Shown here piece after piece: positions 32,867-41,227 of a stretch of 41,227 nt of DNA. Below the pieces are notes generated by a model. The model was not told the DNA's origin and ran no database searches. It was given only the letters and a program-made list of their open reading frames with translations. Each line of letters starts with the position of its first letter. Within the stretch, counting starts at the first letter, position 1. Origin of the DNA: Candidatus Accumulibacter propinquus (lineage in GTDB: Bacteria; Pseudomonadota; Gammaproteobacteria; Burkholderiales; Rhodocyclaceae). The position numbers and the translations under genes were made by a program. The DNA is taken from contig JADKBU010000028.1 of NCBI GenBank assembly GCA_016714935.1, positions 1 to 41,227 on the forward strand. Reading direction: 5' to 3'.

Positions 32867-34477
32867 ATGCCCGTCATCGAACTCACCCTGCTGCTGCTGC
32901 TGGCGATCGCCGTCGGCGGCGCGCTCGTTCGCTGGACACCGCTGCCCTTGCCGATCCTGCTGGTCGTCGTCGGTCTGGCATGCTCGTTTCTGCCCGGCCT
33001 CGACGCCATCCACATCGATCCGGAACTGTTCCTGCTGCTGTTCATCCCGCCGATTCTTTTTGCCGACGCCTGGGTGTTGCCGCGTCGCGATTTCGTGCGC
33101 GTGCTGAAACCGGTTCTGCTGCTGGCGCTGGGCCTGGTCGTGCTGACTGTGATCGCGGTCGGCTACGTGATGCACTGGCTGATTCCGTCGATGCCCCTGG
33201 CGGTCGCCTTTACCCTCGGCGCGATCGTCTCGCCGACCGATGCCGTGGCCACCGTGGCGACCACCGAGGTGCTGCCCTTGCCGGGACGGATCGTACACAT
33301 CGTCAATGCCGAAAGTCTGCTCAACGATGCCTCGGGACTGGTGGCCTTCAAGCTTGCCGTGGCGGCGGCGGCGACCGGACTGTTCTCGTCCGCCGAGGTC
33401 GCCGGCAATTTCGTGATCCTGGCCGGCGGTGGCATGGTCGTCGGCATCGCTTGCGAGTGGTGCGGACGTCAGTTGCGACAGCGGCTCATCCGTCTGCAGG
33501 CCGGCGACCCGGTACTGCAAACACTGCTGACGGTACTGATTCCTTACGGTGCTTACCTTGCCGCCGAGGCGCTGCAGGTGTCGGGAATCCTTGCCGTCGT
33601 TGCCGCCGGGCTGTGGGCCAGCGGCCAGGAAATCAAGGGGCTCACCGCCGATGCGCGCCGGCACGCGCGTGAGGTCTGGCGGATGCTTTCGTATATTCTG
33701 AACGGACTGGTCTTTGTCCTGCTGGGCCTGCAACTACGCCGCATGCTGACCAGTGTCGACCACTTCGCCCCGCTCGACCTGGCGCTTTATGCGCTCGTTC
33801 TGTGGCTGCTGTTGATGGCACTGCGCATCGGCTGGGTGTGGGCCTCCGCGCATGTGCGATTTCGCCTGCACTGGGGTTGGGCAGGCAGCCGCTCCGGGCC
33901 GGACCCGAAGCGGATGCTGCTGGTGAGTTGGGCGGCGGTACGCGGTTCGATCACCCTGGCGACGGCGCTGTCGGTTCCTGCCTTTGTTGCGGATGGATCA
34001 CCTTTCCCTGAGCGCGATCTCGTCGTCTTCCTGGCAGCGGCGACGATCATCCTGACGCTCGCCCTGAACGGCGTTCCCTTGCCCTGGATTATCCGCAAGC
34101 TGGCGCTCGACCACGAGGAAGAGGCTGCGCGCGAGGAGAGCGCAGCGCGCGCAGAAATCGCGCGCGCCGCGATCGGCGCCGTGACGCTCAGCGCGAAGGG
34201 GCTTGCGGATCCCGAGGACGTGTTTTTCGTGGAACAACTGGTGCACCGCTATGAAGGCAAGCTCGAACTGCTCGAAGGTGATTCCGAGAATGCGAACTTG
34301 CGGGCAACGCACATCACGCTGCGACGGCACTTGCGTCTGGCGGCGATCCGCGCCGAACGCGAGCGCCTGCACGAGTTGCACGCAGCAGATGCCATCAACG
34401 ACGAAACCTTGCGGACGATTGAAGCGGAACTCGACGAACGCGAACTGATCTCCTCGACCAGCGTCAACCGCGGCTAG
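32867..34477 (+). CDS. CPA1-family Na+/H+ antiporter (YjcE/NhaP-like)
   Basis: 536 residues from ATG 32867. The frame is open back to 32744, but those residues match nothing. About twelve transmembrane helices are seen. The CPA1 signature motifs are SPTDAVATVATTEVLPLP and NAESLLNDASGLVAFKLAV, where the Asn-Asp pair is the ion site. A third block is SWAAVRGSITLATALSVP. A cytoplasmic tail of about 120 residues is helical and rich in Glu, Ala and Arg. Length is close to YjcE (549). It would exchange Na+ for protons, complementing nhaD upstream. It follows the Na+/phosphate gene by 150 bp on the same strand. Confidence 0.93.
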   Translation: MPVIELTLLLLLAIAVGGALVRWTPLPLPILLVVVGLACSFLPGLDAIHIDPELFLLLFIPPILFADAWVLPRRDFVRVLKPVLLLALGLVVLTVIAVGYVMHWLIPSMPLAVAFTLGAIVSPTDAVATVATTEVLPLPGRIVHIVNAESLLNDASGLVAFKLAVAAAATGLFSSAEVAGNFVILAGGGMVVGIACEWCGRQLRQRLIRLQAGDPVLQTLLTVLIPYGAYLAAEALQVSGILAVVAAGLWASGQEIKGLTADARRHAREVWRMLSYILNGLVFVLLGLQLRRMLTSVDHFAPLDLALYALVLWLLLMALRIGWVWASAHVRFRLHWGWAGSRSGPDPKRMLLVSWAAVRGSITLATALSVPAFVADGSPFPERDLVVFLAAATIILTLALNGVPLPWIIRKLALDHEEEAAREESAARAEIARAAIGAVTLSAKGLADPEDVFFVEQLVHRYEGKLELLEGDSENANLRATHITLRRHLRLAAIRAERERLHELHAADAINDETLRTIEAELDERELISSTSVNRG

Positions 34478-34484
34478 GCAAGAC

Positions 34485-34508
34485 AAGTCTGCTCTCACAA
34501 CCAGACTT
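34485..34508 (+). other. 7-bp inverted repeat just after the antiporter gene
   Basis: AAGTCTG (34485-34491) pairs perfectly with CAGACTT (34502-34508) across a 10-nt loop, 8 bp after the antiporter stop. There is no T-run after it, so an intrinsic terminator is not supported; an mRNA 3' end hairpin is possible. Confidence 0.3.
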
Positions 34509-34739
34509 CGAACCATTGACCCAGGCATCAAACTCCGAGAAAATGGCTCGCCGCTGCTGTGAAGCAAGGCTGCCGGATCGAACAACAGCACTTCGTCGCC
34601 ATTAACCAGATATTCGCGCAATGCAAACACAAAGCCGGCAGGAGCGCATCGCCGGCAACCTTGAGCCTTCCATCGAACCGCCTTTGGCACCCGCGCGCCG
34701 GTTTCTGGTGAGCACAGGCAAGCCACTCAGGAGATATGC

Positions 34740-36140
34740 ATGGATCCCGCACTCTGGTTAGAGCTCGTCGTCTTTGTCGTTCTGCTGGGGTTCTCGGGTT
34801 TCTTTTCAAGTACCGAGACCTCGCTCTTCTCCCTCAGTACTTTCCAGCTTGAACAGATGCGCGCCGCCAAGAATCCGCGCATCGATTTGATCGAGCGGCT
34901 GCGCAGCGAGCCACGGCGCCTGATCGTCACCATCCTCATCGGCAACGAGTTCGTCAATGTCTCCGCATCGGTTATCTCGGCGGCAATGATCATCCACCTC
35001 TTTGGTGCCGAAAACGAAATGATCAACCTGTTGGTGATGGTGCCGATCCTGCTGCTGTTCGGCGAAATCACCCCGAAGGTCCTGGCCATTCGCAATAACG
35101 TGGCATTCGCCAACGTCGAGTGCCGCCCGATCGCGCTCGTCGCCCGCCTGATCACCCCATTACGCGAAGTGATACGGTACATCTCGGATTTCTTCATTAC
35201 CCTGATCGTCGGCAAGCAACGCTCGCAGGGCAACCTGGTGACCGAGGACATGATTCGCACGCTGGTTCACGACGCCGTCGGCGAAGGCGCGCTCGACAGC
35301 CAGGAAGCACTGTACATCGAAAAGATCTTCGAGTTCGGCAACAAATCGCTGCGCGACATCATGCGGCCACGCTCGGACATTCAGTTTCTCTCGGCGGATC
35401 TGCCGGTGGCGGGACTGATTGCCCAGATCAAGGCCAGCCGCCAGTCACGCTACCCGGTATTCAAGGGGCATCGTGATACGATCCTCGGGATCCTGCACAC
35501 GCGTGATCTGCTCGGGGTGGATCTTGCGAGACTGGAACGTGATCCCCAGGGTTTCCGCAAGCTGCTGAGACAACCGAACTTCTTTCCCGAATCAAAACCG
35601 GCGGTCGAACTGTTCCACGATTTCCGCCAGCGCAAGCTATCCTTCGGATTGATCGTCGACGAGTATGGTGGCGTCACCGGCCTGGTGACCATGGAAGACC
35701 TGCTCGAGTGCGTTTTCGGCGAGATCGTCAGCCCCTCGGACAGCGAGGTGGTTGACCAACACCTGCTCAGCGAACTTCCCGACGGGCGTCGTTTGATCGA
35801 AACCAGCATCTTGCTTGACGACTTCAACCGGGAGTTCTCGGTCGGTATCGCAAGCGCAGAGGTCGAGACTCTGGCCGGCGCTTTACTTGCAGCCTTTGGC
35901 GAGCTGCCCGCTGCCGGCGCAGCAACCGTCCTCTGTGGTCTGAAATTCACGGTTGACAACATCGAGCACAACCGCATCACGCGCGTCGTCGTCGAACGCC
36001 TGCCGATTTCGGTCGAACCGCAGGAAACGGAGTGCGCCGACACCGGCAGTGCGTCCCCCGAACTGCTGCCAGCCACCGTGCCGGCTGCCCAGGAGGACGT
36101 GGCTGCGCCGCGACCAAACGGGGGACGTCAGAATGTCTGA
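34740..36140 (+). CDS. CNNM/CorC family protein, subtype A
   Basis: 466 residues. CNNM domain with FFSSTETSLFSLSTFQLE, EPRRLIVTILIGNEFVNVSA and LLFGEITPKVLA. Two CBS domains follow (YPVFKGHRDTILGILHTRDL; DEYGGVTGLVTMEDLLECV) and a CorC_HlyC domain (VETLAGALLAAFGELPAAG). A loosely structured tail of about 40 residues ends the protein. Against the gene at 29018 it shares order and motifs, so it is its paralogue. The usual FSGSE is FSSTE here, a small departure at a strongly conserved site. Its end overlaps the next gene's ATG by 8 bp. An RBS AGGAG lies at 34729-34733. Confidence 0.92.
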   Translation: MDPALWLELVVFVVLLGFSGFFSSTETSLFSLSTFQLEQMRAAKNPRIDLIERLRSEPRRLIVTILIGNEFVNVSASVISAAMIIHLFGAENEMINLLVMVPILLLFGEITPKVLAIRNNVAFANVECRPIALVARLITPLREVIRYISDFFITLIVGKQRSQGNLVTEDMIRTLVHDAVGEGALDSQEALYIEKIFEFGNKSLRDIMRPRSDIQFLSADLPVAGLIAQIKASRQSRYPVFKGHRDTILGILHTRDLLGVDLARLERDPQGFRKLLRQPNFFPESKPAVELFHDFRQRKLSFGLIVDEYGGVTGLVTMEDLLECVFGEIVSPSDSEVVDQHLLSELPDGRRLIETSILLDDFNREFSVGIASAEVETLAGALLAAFGELPAAGAATVLCGLKFTVDNIEHNRITRVVVERLPISVEPQETECADTGSASPELLPATVPAAQEDVAAPRPNGGRQNV

Positions 36141-37386
36141 ATCTGAAATCTGGATCACGCTCTCGTTGATGGTGCTCTGCCTGATCGCCGAGGGATTCTT
36201 TTCGGGCTCGGAGCTTGGTGTCGTCAGTGCCGACCGCATGAAATTGCGTCACGATGCCGCCAAGGGTTCGCGCGGTGCTCGCCTGGCCCTGGAAATGCTC
36301 GAAAAGCGGCCGGAGTGGCTGCTCTCGACGACCCTGGTGGGGACCAACATTGCGGTGGTCACCAACTCGACGATCGCCACGGCTCTGATGATCTCGCTGT
36401 TCGGTGAGGCGGGAAGCTGGCTGGCGGTGATCCTGGTCGCGCCACTGATCTGGGTGTTCGGCGAAATCGTTCCGAAGAGTGTCTTCCAGCAGCGCGCCGA
36501 CACGATCACACCGTACGTGATCTACGTGCTGCGCTTTTTCTCGATCCTCTTCTGGCCGATTCTGGTCGTCTTCGTGACGCTATCGAAGTTTCTCTCACGT
36601 CTTGCCGGTAGCCGCGACGAACACAACCCCTTCACTCTGCGCGAGCAGATCCAGAGCATGGTGCAGATGCCGCCGCAGGAAGGCGGAGACATCCAGCCGA
36701 TCGAGAAAACGATGATCCGGCGCATGTTCAATTTCTCCGAGACCACGGTTTACAACGTCATGGTGCCCTTGATCGACGTGAACGCCGTCGAAAAGCACGT
36801 GACCGTCGGCGAGGCGGTGCGTCTGGCGGTGGAGAGTTCGCACATTCGCCTGCCGGTTTACGACGGGCGTATCGACCGGGTCGTCGGCGTATTGAACACC
36901 ATGGACCTGCTCGGTATGGACGAGTCCTCGTCGATAGAGCCATTCATCCGCCCGACACGCTACGTTCCCGCCAGCAAGAGTGCCGAATCGATGCTCGTCG
37001 AACTGCGCAAGGATGGTGATGCGATGGCGGTGGTGATGGACGAGTTTGGTGGCGCGGAAGGCATCGTCACCATTGAGGACATCATCGAAGACGTGGTCGA
37101 GGACATGCAGGACGAATATGATCGGCAGGAGAAGCCGGCCGAGTGGCTGAAGAAACTGGGCCACCATGACTACCTGGTCAGTGCCCGCGCCGATCCGGGT
37201 ATGCTGGTCGAGAAGTTGGGACTGAAGCTCCCCGGCAATGGAAACTACGACACACTCTCCGGCTTTCTCCTGGAGCACGCACGCGAGATTCCCCGTCCGG
37301 GAACAACGCTTGAGGTTGAAGGCATCAAGTTCACGATCCAGCGCGCCACGCCACAGGTGATCCAGGAAGTGCAGGTTCGCTGGTAA
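36133..37386 (+). CDS. CNNM/CorC family protein, subtype B
   Basis: 417 residues from ATG 36133, inside the end of the subtype A gene. A frame continuing back to 35953 is a shadow of that gene. Domains: CNNM (GFFSGSELGVVSADRMKLRH, STTLVGTNIAVVT, FGEIVPKSVFQQRAD), two CBS domains (LPVYDGRIDRVVGVLNTMDL; MDEFGGAEGIVTIEDIIED) and CorC_HlyC (LSGFLLEHAREIPRPGTTL). Size and sequence match the gene at 27746. CNNM/CorC proteins dimerise through CBS domains; translational coupling of A and B in both operons suggests a heterodimer. That last point is inference. Confidence 0.92.
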   Translation: MSESEIWITLSLMVLCLIAEGFFSGSELGVVSADRMKLRHDAAKGSRGARLALEMLEKRPEWLLSTTLVGTNIAVVTNSTIATALMISLFGEAGSWLAVILVAPLIWVFGEIVPKSVFQQRADTITPYVIYVLRFFSILFWPILVVFVTLSKFLSRLAGSRDEHNPFTLREQIQSMVQMPPQEGGDIQPIEKTMIRRMFNFSETTVYNVMVPLIDVNAVEKHVTVGEAVRLAVESSHIRLPVYDGRIDRVVGVLNTMDLLGMDESSSIEPFIRPTRYVPASKSAESMLVELRKDGDAMAVVMDEFGGAEGIVTIEDIIEDVVEDMQDEYDRQEKPAEWLKKLGHHDYLVSARADPGMLVEKLGLKLPGNGNYDTLSGFLLEHAREIPRPGTTLEVEGIKFTIQRATPQVIQEVQVRW

Positions 37387-37478
37387 TCTTTGCTGCTACA
37401 GTTCGTTTGGCTTGGCGCGCCCTCAACGGCAGGAGTGCCGGTTGCCGCGGATGAAGATTTCAACCCTGGTGACTTGAG

Positions 37479-38241
37479 ATGATTTCTCGGCTCCTGCATT
37501 GCGTGTTTCTTGGTTTCGCCTGTGCATTGCTTGCCGGATGCGGCGGATTTCCGGTGAGTCCCGAGGGAAATGCCATTCTTGTGCCATCGCCAAACCACAA
37601 CGCCCGCCGGCCAAACTTCGTGATCATTCACGACACCGGCAGTGGCGACGTCGAGCGTGCACTCAGGACGCTCACCGATCCCGCCCGCGAAGTCAGTTCC
37701 CATTATCTGATCGGACGCGACGGCACCCTGTACCAACTGGTCGATGAAAACAGGCGCGCCTGGCACGCCGGAGCGTCCTACTGGGGGAGGCAACAGCGAT
37801 ATCAACTCCGCGTCGATCGGTATCGAACTCGACAATACGGGGGCCGAACCTTACTCCGAGGCGCAGATCTTGACTCTCCTTGATTTGCTGTGGGGCCTGA
37901 AAACCCGTTACCGGATTCCGTCAAGCAATTTCCTGGGGCACGGCGATGTGGCTCCTGGTCGAAAAGTCGACCCAAGTCGGTACTTCCCGTGGCAACGTCT
38001 GGCGACTGAGGGATTTGGTTTGTGGTGCCGCCAGCAAGCGACTACGCTGCTTCCGGATCTATCCGATCCTGTCCTCGCACTCCAGGCCATCGGATACGAC
38101 GTGGCAAACCCTGAGGCCGCCTTGGCGGCGTTTCGTCGGCATTTCCTGGGCATCGATACGCGCGGAGAGGCCAACGATGCGGAACGACAACTGATGCAGT
38201 GCCTGGCTCTGGAGAAACGCCGGAAACCCTCACCACCATGA
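37479..38241 (+). pseudogene. lipoprotein N-acetylmuramoyl-L-alanine amidase (AmiD/AmpD-like), one frameshift
   Basis: Zinc amidase that cleaves muropeptides, anchored by a lipobox (LLAGC, Cys21). In the first frame His51 (FVIIHDTG), His75 (SSHYLIGRDG) and His96 (AWHAGASYWG) are seen. The frame is then lost at a run of five G (37783-37787). Read with four G, TACTGGGGAGGCAAC gives YWGGN and joins directly to SDINSASIGIELDN and to the zinc-site block GHGDVAPGRKVDPSRYFPW in the second frame. The restored protein has 253 residues, as expected for AmiD. The extra G may be a sequencing error in a homopolymer or a real mutation. The second part stays well conserved to the stop, which argues for a recent or artificial break. 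It overlaps the next ATG (ATGA). Confidence 0.85.
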
Positions 38242-40172
38242 AGCCGCTCATTTTCGGGAACTCGCCGCAGTGGCACGATGGCGACGGCAGCTACGACGAT
38301 GCGACTAGTCTTGCGACACTTGCTGTCGCTTCCTGCCCGGATTGCCGATTTGTCGACCGCCCCCTGTGGGCAGTTTTCATTCTGGCATTGGTACTCCTGG
38401 GCGGCTGTGCCGGTTTCGAGCCGCAACCCGGGCCACTGCCTGAACCCGGCGGCCAGTACGTCACGCTGACAACGCCGTTCATCGCGGTCGGCGACACGCA
38501 GGAGCACGAGTCGACCGGGTATCCCCTGCACGACAACGACAGCGCCATCGACGCGTTCGTCGAGGTGGCCCAGCGCCCGCCGGAGCAACCGTTGTTCGGG
38601 CGGCGCATTCTGGAGTGGGCGCTGGAGCATGATCCCGACGAGCCTTTCATTCACCTCGGCGATGTGATGGACCTCTCGTGCCAATCGGAAGCGCAGCGCA
38701 TGGATCGCATATTCAAAGGCGCTCGGCAGCCGGTAGCGATCCTGCCGGGCAACCACGACGGCTTGATGTTCGGGATCTACGGTTATCGGCTGCTCGACGC
38801 GGTCATGGATGCGGGCGCCAAACGCTGGAATCGTGCCTGCCGCCGCGGAGCAGCGCCCGAGGACAGCGAGCGCAAGACCGATCGCGAAGCGCTGAGCAAA
38901 CGCGACTTCATTGTCCGTTACCTCAGGAACAAGGCGCGTAGTGGGCGTGCTCCGGGTCTGCCGGATCCGCCCGTCGAGGGAGACTTCCGGATCAGTTGGC
39001 GAAATCCGGATCCGCAGGCGTTCATTTCCGCCATGGAGGTGCGTTTGCTGGACGGCTATCAGTATGCCGATTCGTTCCTCGCGCAACGGCTGCGCCTTCC
39101 CCGCGCCGAGGGCGCCCCGCGCGGGGTGGTGATCATCGGCCTGGACACCAACCAGGCAGGATCGCTGGTCAGCACCTGGGATACCCTGATGGGACGTAGC
39201 CCGGGAACCACCGGACATATCCACCCGGATCAGATTCAGGTAGTCAGGGACTGGGTGATCGAGGCGGTGATCGCCGGCGACATCGTGGTCTTCGCCGGAC
39301 ATCACAACTGGTCGAATCTTGGTCTACCCTCGCGCCTGCTGCTGCGCAACCTGATGTCGATTCTGCGTCATCCGCTGGTGTACCTTTCGGCGCACACCCA
39401 CCGCGGCTTCTGGGCGGTGCATACCCTACTCGCCCTGCGCCCGGTACTGGAACTCAACGTCAGTTCGCTGTCGGACTGGCCGATCGGCTACCGGCGGATC
39501 AGTTTTGCCATTGATGAACAGGCCAACCGCTTGCTGGTCCGCGGGGATCTGATGCCCCACGCTGCTGCCCCAAGCTTGACCGACGACGACCTGATGGCCG
39601 CCTGGGAGGCACAAACCTGCGCCCGCTCCGGACTCAAGCCGGAATTTCTGCGCATACACGACGCCGCGTTGGTGAAACGCCAGCGTGATTCGCGTGGCAG
39701 CATCATCGAGTGGTTGCTGCAGGAGTTGAGCTCGAGGTGCGAGGACGGCGAATGCCAGCAAGTCGTATTCCAGAATGCACAGTCGTATCAGGACGCACTC
39801 TTGCTGGCGCTGATACAGGTCGATCAGCATCTGGGTGTCGATGCCCACGCATTGCACCAGGTCGAGTTGCCGAGATGGTGTCATGGCGCCGACTTCAGCG
39901 TCTGCGCCGCCAGCCTGATGGACGAGCGCGCCACCGACTTCAAGTCGCATGTGAATCTGTTCCGGCGCAAGGCGGGCCTGGTCGATGTCGTCAGCAATCA
40001 TCTGGATGATATTTCGACGCCGGAGGCCAAAGCCTACATGACCTGTCGCGCGGTTCAGGCGGCCAGGATCGACTTCGACGCCACCGATGACAAGCGCAAA
40101 GATTATCGGAGTGAAGCCAATCGCCGTGCCGAGCACTTCTTCCGGATCGAGGCCAGCGTTGGCATGGAATAG
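38238..40172 (+). CDS. large calcineurin-like phosphoesterase, membrane-anchored
   Basis: 644 residues from an ATG that overlaps the amidase stop. Metallophosphoesterase motifs: AVGDTQEH near 84-90 (motif I usually DxH; here DTQ), HLGDVMDL, PGNHDG, FAGHHNW and SAHTHRGF. The catalytic fold is thus complete in order, although motif I departs from the rule. A hydrophobic run with lipobox-like LLGGC (Cys57) lies at about 42-57, preceded by an unusual hydrophilic stretch. A frame starting at 38299 (MRLVLRHLLSLPARIADL) would give a more usual signal if one base were changed in the CCCCC run near 38360. Substrate unknown. The C-terminal 200 residues match nothing recognised. Pairs with the amidase in one operon. 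Confidence 0.75.
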   Translation: MKPLIFGNSPQWHDGDGSYDDATSLATLAVASCPDCRFVDRPLWAVFILALVLLGGCAGFEPQPGPLPEPGGQYVTLTTPFIAVGDTQEHESTGYPLHDNDSAIDAFVEVAQRPPEQPLFGRRILEWALEHDPDEPFIHLGDVMDLSCQSEAQRMDRIFKGARQPVAILPGNHDGLMFGIYGYRLLDAVMDAGAKRWNRACRRGAAPEDSERKTDREALSKRDFIVRYLRNKARSGRAPGLPDPPVEGDFRISWRNPDPQAFISAMEVRLLDGYQYADSFLAQRLRLPRAEGAPRGVVIIGLDTNQAGSLVSTWDTLMGRSPGTTGHIHPDQIQVVRDWVIEAVIAGDIVVFAGHHNWSNLGLPSRLLLRNLMSILRHPLVYLSAHTHRGFWAVHTLLALRPVLELNVSSLSDWPIGYRRISFAIDEQANRLLVRGDLMPHAAAPSLTDDDLMAAWEAQTCARSGLKPEFLRIHDAALVKRQRDSRGSIIEWLLQELSSRCEDGECQQVVFQNAQSYQDALLLALIQVDQHLGVDAHALHQVELPRWCHGADFSVCAASLMDERATDFKSHVNLFRRKAGLVDVVSNHLDDISTPEAKAYMTCRAVQAARIDFDATDDKRKDYRSEANRRAEHFFRIEASVGME

Positions 40173-40248
40173 CCACTGCGCGACGGTGCCTGCTGTCTTT
40201 CTGGCCAGATCGGGTGCGTCAACGCATACCTGGCACGTCAGTGCCGCC

Positions 40249-40260
40249 GGCACCGGTGCC
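40249..40260 (+). repeat. 12-bp perfect palindrome upstream of the ugpB-like gene
   Basis: GGCACCGGTGCC is self-complementary and follows a shorter hairpin with the same arms (GGCAC-GTCA-GTGCC, 40232-40245). Both lie 60-90 bp ahead of the ugpB-like ATG. They could be an operator or an RNA hairpin; nothing links them to a named regulator. Confidence 0.3.
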
Positions 40261-40317
40261 CACCAGGGCCTTGGGCGGCGGTTTCGTTTGTGGTTCAACA
40301 AGCTTGCAGGAGTGCTC

Positions 40318-41227
40318 ATGTCCTTCCTCCGTCCCCTAGCGTTCACCGCCGGCCTGGTGCTGGCTTTCGCCGCACCGGCAGCAACCCCAGCCAAACCGGC
40401 CACCAAGCCGAAGCCGGCACCGATTGCCACCGCCGATCTCGAACTTGCCCACAACCTCGGTCCCCTTGGCGAAGAACGCCTGCAGGGAGTCGTTGACCGT
40501 TTCAACAGGGAAAGTGGTCGTTCGATGAAGCTGGTTCGCTATGAGAAGGGCCAACAACCCGCAGTACTGAATCTGGTTAGCCGCTATGACATGGCTGAAG
40601 TGCTGGTTCAGCAGAAGAAGTTCTTGCCGCTCCATGACATGATGACCAAAGCCGGGCAGCCGCTCAATGTTGACGAGTTGTCCGCTGATCTCAAGGCCGG
40701 CGTACTTGATTCCAAGGGCCGTCTGGTCGCCTTGCCTCTGGTTTACTCGACGCCGGTTCTGTTCTTTGACAAGAACGCGCTGCGCAAGGCCAAGCTCGAT
40801 CCCGAGCAGCCGCCGAAGACCTGGCTGGAGATGCAGGGCATGCTCGACAAGCTTCAGGCCGCCGGATATAGCTGCCCCTACACGTCGTCCTGGCCAGTAT
40901 GGGTGCATATCGACAACGTCAGTTCGCTGTCCGGCGCGCCGGCGATGAACGCCAGGGGCCAGCTGACCTTTAACGGACTACCACAGGTAAAACACGTCGC
41001 GATGATGGCCACCTGGGTAAAGGCAGGTTACTTCAGGAATTTTGGAAGGCGTGATGAGGCAAGTGCCCACTTCAGCAATGGCGAATGCGCGATGATCACC
41101 ACGGATTCCCGTGAGGCAACCGATTTTCGCGATGCCCAGGGCGTTGAACTTGGTGTGACAGCGCTGCCTTTTCACGAGGATGTCTATGGCGGCCGCCAGC
41201 ACACTCTGGCCGATGGCGCTTCGCTAT
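40318..41227 (+). CDS. ugpB: UgpB-like glycerol-3-phosphate ABC transporter binding protein, 3' end outside window
   Basis: First 303 codons; the gene continues past the right edge. ATG 40318 has AGGAG at 40308-40312. A signal peptide of about 22 residues ends AAPAA, followed by a Lys/Pro-rich linker. Blocks shared with UgpB: STPVLFFDKNALRKAKLDPE, QPPKTW, LTFNGLPQVKHVAMM-type, NGECAMITT. The two Trp of SSWPVWVH match the tryptophans that line the ligand site. Near residue 80 about 15 residues of the N-lobe seem missing against E. coli UgpB (after KG, before PAVLNL), and the FWHSM motif at the start is replaced by AHNLGP. Ligand could therefore differ. The rest of the ugp operon would lie outside. 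Confidence 0.85.
   Translation, partial: MSFLRPLAFTAGLVLAFAAPAATPAKPATKPKPAPIATADLELAHNLGPLGEERLQGVVDRFNRESGRSMKLVRYEKGQQPAVLNLVSRYDMAEVLVQQKKFLPLHDMMTKAGQPLNVDELSADLKAGVLDSKGRLVALPLVYSTPVLFFDKNALRKAKLDPEQPPKTWLEMQGMLDKLQAAGYSCPYTSSWPVWVHIDNVSSLSGAPAMNARGQLTFNGLPQVKHVAMMATWVKAGYFRNFGRRDEASAHFSNGECAMITTDSREATDFRDAQGVELGVTALPFHEDVYGGRQHTLADGASL

Noticed and set aside
40231..40245. Sigma-54 promoter-like TGGCACGTCAGTGCC ahead of the ugpB-like gene
   Set aside because: The GG and GC elements are 9 rather than 10 bases apart, and it is better explained as a hairpin with identical arms.
1..41227. tRNA, rRNA, CRISPR arrays, insertion sequences or attachment sites
   Set aside because: None recognised by eye; no repeat-spacer series, transposase motif or conserved RNA core was found.

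Overview
The window is GC-rich (low 60s %), and the gene content points to a betaproteobacterium of the Rhodocyclales type. The main pointers are the betaproteobacterial mla order (mlaFEDACB, with mlaA between mlaD and mlaC), continuing into an ABC-2 exporter, ibaG and murA, and a full MSHA-type pilus cluster. The Candidatus Accumulibacter lineage would fit the phosphate, sodium and divalent-cation transporters, but genus is inference. No rRNA, tRNA, CRISPR array or insertion sequence was recognised.

Layout. (1) 1-13505, minus strand: a type IV pilus operon of the MSHA type. In transcription order it holds a sigma-54-dependent response regulator, an ExeA/MshM-like ATPase with a SPOR tail, the secretin MshL, a TPR protein, ATPase MshE, platform protein MshG, a PilM/PilN-like MshI, a PilO-like MshJ, an MshK-like protein, a large pseudopilin broken by about seven frameshifts, and a prepilin that runs off the left edge. 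(2) 13640-20634, plus strand: mlaF-E-D-A-C-B (retrograde phospholipid transport), then yadG/yadH-type exporter genes, ibaG and murA. (3) 20635-27658, plus strand: Na+/H+ antiporter nhaD behind a 446-bp leader, a membrane sensor with three HBM-like repeats and HAMP but no output domain, an OprC-like TonB-dependent copper receptor, and a Crp/Fnr regulator 18 bp behind it. (4) 27746-37386: an ion-transport island in which two A-B pairs of CNNM/CorC-type proteins face outward around a Na+/phosphate cotransporter with PhoU-like tail and a CPA1 Na+/H+ antiporter. (5) 37479-41227, plus strand: a lipoprotein N-acetylmuramoyl-L-alanine amidase split by one extra G in a G-run, a large calcineurin-like phosphoesterase, and the first 303 codons of a UgpB-like solute-binding protein cut by the right edge.

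How it fits together. The pilus and Mla operons diverge from a short AT-rich region at about 13506-13639. Much of the window serves the envelope (pilus, outer-membrane lipid asymmetry, peptidoglycan precursor and turnover) or ion balance (Na+, H+, phosphate, copper, probably Mg2+). The most distinctive structure is the mirrored CNNM island. The most serious quality caveat is the set of frameshifts at 591-1849 and 37783-37787, which are either real gene decay or small indels left by sequencing.
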